This document shows, piece by piece, positions 61,627 to 64,000 of a stretch of 64,000 nucleotides of DNA. Within the stretch, counting starts at the first letter, position 1, and every line of letters begins with the position of its first letter. The translations under genes were made by a program, and so were the position numbers. This stretch comes from Selenomonas sp. TAMA-11512 (GTDB lineage: Bacteria > Bacillota > Negativicutes > Selenomonadales > Selenomonadaceae). Below the pieces are notes generated by a model. That model worked only from the letters and a program-made list of their open reading frames with translations, was not told the origin of the DNA and did no database searches. Location: assembly GCF_037076525.1 (NCBI RefSeq), contig NZ_AP029018.1:248001-312000 (forward strand), given 5' to 3'.

Positions 61627-62693
61627 TGCTGCGTATGGGAGAGGATCGGACGGACAAGAAGAACTACGTTGTTGCGATTCGCGTGGACTCGTCCGAGCAG
61701 ATAGGGAGCGGGCATCTGATGCGATGCCTGACATTGGCACAGAGACTTCGGAAAGACGGCGCGGACGTTCACTTCATTAGTCGTGATCTCGCGGGCAGCC
61801 TGCACCGACTTGTAACGGAGAGGGGCTTTTCCCTTCACCTTCTGCCGTGTCATGAGATAAATCCCGACCTTACGGGCTATGCGGCATGGCTTACCGTGCC
61901 GCAGGCAGTGGATGCAGAGGAAACAGGTGCGATTCTGGTCCGGATGCAGACTGTCGATCGTCTCATTGTGGACAGCTATGCGCTGGATGCTTCGTGGGAG
62001 CAGTTCATGCGCCCGCTCGTTCGTGAAATCTTTGTAATCGACGACCTTGCGAACCGGCTGCATGACTGTGATATCTTGCTTGACCAAAACTTCTATCGGA
62101 AGATGCAGCACCGCTATGACGGGCTTGTGCCAAAAAACTGCAGACTCCTGCTCGGCCCGCGCCATGCGCTTCTGCGTGAGGAGTTCTATACGGCGAGGGA
62201 AAAGATCGGTGCACGGGACGGAATCCTGCGCCGTATTCTTGTATTCTACGGTGGAAGTGACGCGACGCGCGAGACGGAGAAGGCGATTCACGCCCTTTTA
62301 CAGATTCAGCTGAACTCTGTCCATGTGGATGTCGTTGTCGGCGGGAACAATCCGCGGCGTGTGAAAATCGAAGCACTGTGTGTACAGCATGATTTTCTCC
62401 ACTATCATTGTCAAGTTTCCAATATGGCGGAATTGATGGCAAATGCTGACCTCTGCCTCGGCGCCGGCGGGACGACTACATGGGAGAGGTGCTTCCTCGG
62501 TCTGCCCGCTATTGTAACGGCTATTGCTGAGAATCAATTTGAGGTTTGTCGAGACTGTGCAGAGGTTAGGCTTATTTATTATATGGGTAGATGGGATAAC
62601 GTGACAGAGGAAAATATTGTACAAGCAGTGTCTAAGTTCTTGGATCCCGAAACACTCAAGGAGTTTCAACAGACTTGTAGTATCTCTGTATAA
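61626..62693 (+). CDS. pseG: PseG-type UDP-sugar hydrolase
   Basis: Removes UDP from UDP-2,4-diacetamido-2,4,6-trideoxy-beta-L-altropyranose in pseudaminic acid synthesis. The 355-residue GT-B fold protein has IRVDSSEQIGSGHLMRCL with the catalytic-type histidine H30, VIDDLANR near 138, YGGSDATRETEKA near 205 and CLGAGGTTTWERCFLGLPA near 277. It overlaps the aminotransferase stop by one base (TGATG); GTG 61623 and ATG 61635 are alternative starts. PseI, the condensing enzyme, is expected beyond the right edge. Confidence 0.92.
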   Translation: MLRMGEDRTDKKNYVVAIRVDSSEQIGSGHLMRCLTLAQRLRKDGADVHFISRDLAGSLHRLVTERGFSLHLLPCHEINPDLTGYAAWLTVPQAVDAEETGAILVRMQTVDRLIVDSYALDASWEQFMRPLVREIFVIDDLANRLHDCDILLDQNFYRKMQHRYDGLVPKNCRLLLGPRHALLREEFYTAREKIGARDGILRRILVFYGGSDATRETEKAIHALLQIQLNSVHVDVVVGGNNPRRVKIEALCVQHDFLHYHCQVSNMAELMANADLCLGAGGTTTWERCFLGLPAIVTAIAENQFEVCRDCAEVRLIYYMGRWDNVTEENIVQAVSKFLDPETLKEFQQTCSISV

Positions 62694-62717
62694 AAATTCA
62701 CAGCAGGAGGACGCGTT

Positions 62718-63605
62718 ATGTGGGAAAATGTCAGCGGCATTAAAAAGAATGAATATGGTTTTTTTCAACTTGACCCTATCCCTAAAGAGGAAGAATTGGA
62801 AAAACATTATAGGGAAAAATATTATCAAGAAACCAGATCCAATACATACGAACAGGAATATGATGCGGAAGAGTTGGAATATATTCGTGGAAATCTGAAA
62901 GAAACAGAGTATCTCCTAGAGCGTTTTGTACATGGGGGGGCAAAGACTTTTCTTGATATAGGTTGCGGTGAGGGATGGGCACTCGCCTATTTTCATGAGC
63001 ATGGATGGCTCGTGGAAGGCTGTGACTTTTCCTGTTATGGAATTCAAAAGCATAATAAGAGTATGCAGAAGTTCTTTGAGCAGGGAGACATTGAGTCATC
63101 TTGCGATAACCGTATTGCAGCGGGCAAGACGTATACGGTGGTTCATATGAACAATGTTCTTGAACATGTTATTGACCCGAAAACTGTTTTGCAAAAATGC
63201 GCGCAGCTTTTAGAGGAGGCTGGGATACTCTATATCGATGTGCCGAATGACTTCAATCCGCTGCAGGGATATCTTTATGAAGGTGGACTCATCAAAAAGG
63301 CAAAATGGATTGCTGAGATGGAGCACATTTCGTATTTTAATAAAGACGGTTTGGTGAATTTGGCAAGAACATGCGGTTTAGAGCCTAAGATTATTTTGGG
63401 AACAGAAATCATAGAGTTTTTTGGATTGAACCCGGATACAAATTATTATGACCATCCGGAAGTTGGGCGCAATTGTCACGTAGCAAGAAGACATTGGGAA
63501 AAGCTTCTACGAAACATTTCTTTGGATAAAAAGATTGCGCTTTCCAAAGCCTTGGGTGATATGGGGCTGGGTCGCGATTTAATTGCCGTATTTGGGAAAA
63601 GGTAA
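62718..63605 (+). CDS. Class I SAM-dependent methyltransferase
   Basis: A 295-residue methyltransferase with FLDIGCGEGWALAYF near residue 78, the following acidic GCDFS, and MNNVLEHVIDPKTVL near 144. The N-terminal 60 residues are charged and helical. Proteins of this type (methyltransf_23-like) are common in surface-sugar clusters and often modify a sugar at the chain end. The gene is AT-rich compared with the pseB-pseC region. AGGAGG precedes the ATG. Confidence 0.87.
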   Translation: MWENVSGIKKNEYGFFQLDPIPKEEELEKHYREKYYQETRSNTYEQEYDAEELEYIRGNLKETEYLLERFVHGGAKTFLDIGCGEGWALAYFHEHGWLVEGCDFSCYGIQKHNKSMQKFFEQGDIESSCDNRIAAGKTYTVVHMNNVLEHVIDPKTVLQKCAQLLEEAGILYIDVPNDFNPLQGYLYEGGLIKKAKWIAEMEHISYFNKDGLVNLARTCGLEPKIILGTEIIEFFGLNPDTNYYDHPEVGRNCHVARRHWEKLLRNISLDKKIALSKALGDMGLGRDLIAVFGKR

Positions 63606-63610
63606 ATGTA

Positions 63611-64000
63611 ATGAAAGATATTATTTTGACAGGAATTTCACGGGGACTGGGAAGACATTTATTCCTATCGCTGAACCGTCAAGAGGACATTCGTTTATTT
63701 TGCGTTGGAAGAAAGTTTTCTGATGAAAAAGAACATGGGGTGCAGTCTCTTATAGCATGGGATTTATCAGCGCCGGATACTATGCCGTCTGTGGATCGCC
63801 TGTTGTCGGCTGAAGCGGAATCGCTGATCTTTATCAATAATGCTGGCACAGTTGAGCCCATTGGAGAAATAGGCATGCTTTCTAATCAGCGGATCCAAGA
63901 GGCTGCGCAAATCAACTTTGTTTCGCCAATGCTCTTCTGCAATCAGCTTGTTGAGATTTGCCGGAGGCATCAGAAGAAGCTCAAGATTATCAATATATCC
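63611..64000 (+). CDS. Short-chain dehydrogenase/reductase, truncated by window edge
   Basis: The visible 130 codons start MKDIILTGISRGLGRHLFLSL, the Rossmann dinucleotide motif (TGxxxGxG), and reach FINNAGTVEPIGE, the NNAG motif of SDR enzymes near residue 76. The active-site YxxxK lies beyond the edge. It follows the methyltransferase by five bases, so it belongs to the cluster and probably reduces a keto intermediate of the sugar pathway. Confidence 0.88.
   Translation, partial: MKDIILTGISRGLGRHLFLSLNRQEDIRLFCVGRKFSDEKEHGVQSLIAWDLSAPDTMPSVDRLLSAEAESLIFINNAGTVEPIGEIGMLSNQRIQEAAQINFVSPMLFCNQLVEICRRHQKKLKIINIS

Overview
The window reads as chromosome from a diderm Firmicute of the class Negativicutes, most like Selenomonas or a close relative (inference). 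The strongest pointer is a tandem pair of SLH-domain porins (OmpM type), which in this class tether the outer membrane to peptidoglycan. Class III fructose-bisphosphatase, strong GGAGG ribosome sites with ATG, GTG and TTG starts, a GC-rich backbone and an RND pump in a Firmicute-like gene set all agree. No rRNA or CRISPR array was seen.

Layout. 0.1-6.7 kb: formate dehydrogenase locus (fdhD, Tat-exported catalytic subunit with Cys in place of selenocysteine, fdhE, four-cluster ferredoxin subunit, cytochrome b subunit). 6.8-9.2 kb: citrate synthase and NAD-type isocitrate dehydrogenase. 9.4-14 kb: 1-phosphofructokinase, a chemoreceptor, a YitT-type membrane protein and a K+/H+ antiporter remnant cut by an IS200/IS605 element. 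14.8-19.7 kb: NifX-like protein, asparaginase, and a divergent metal-resistance unit (ArsR-family repressor; HMA chaperone plus P1B ATPase). 19.8-24.7 kb: AEC transporter, two poorly known membrane proteins and fbp. 25-28.2 kb: the two ompM genes. 28.3-30.2 kb: an ISLre2-family element directly beside what looks like a type I toxin-antitoxin locus of par/fst architecture. 30.3-37.4 kb: orphan amino-acid binding lipoprotein, RND efflux pair, yhdT-panF. 37.6-38.8 kb: rpsF-ssb-rpsR. 39-47.8 kb: Trk potassium uptake, dihydroxyacetone kinase, a divergent NRAMP-family transporter, mgtC, a deoB fragment, tRNA-Gln, a glucitol-type PTS IIA protein and ung. 48.0-48.3 kb: tRNA-Arg and tRNA-Pro. 48.5-64 kb: a one-direction surface-glycan cluster with an initiating sugar-phosphate transferase, glycosyltransferases, an ABC exporter and a pseudaminic-acid-type pathway (pseB, pseC, spsF/pseF-like, pseG) with extra modifying enzymes, running off the right edge.

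Three observations stand out. (1) A non-coding MITE-like repeat family of about 165 bp has three long copies (about 16.75, 38.38 and 47.78 kb) and at least three short or decayed copies. Its ends are inverted repeats flanked by TA, and in three cases the flanking TA lies inside the stop codon of a neighbouring gene. One long copy sits inside the rpsF-ssb-rpsR operon. (2) At 29.9-30.2 kb, convergent promoters, two direct repeats and one bidirectional terminator flank a tiny hydrophobic reading frame, the layout of a type I toxin-antitoxin system. (3) Several gene wrecks (antiporter fragment, deoB 5' fragment, decayed repeats) and a sharp base-composition change inside the ABC exporter gene suggest repeated rearrangement. 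All positions and motifs were read by eye; no search was run.
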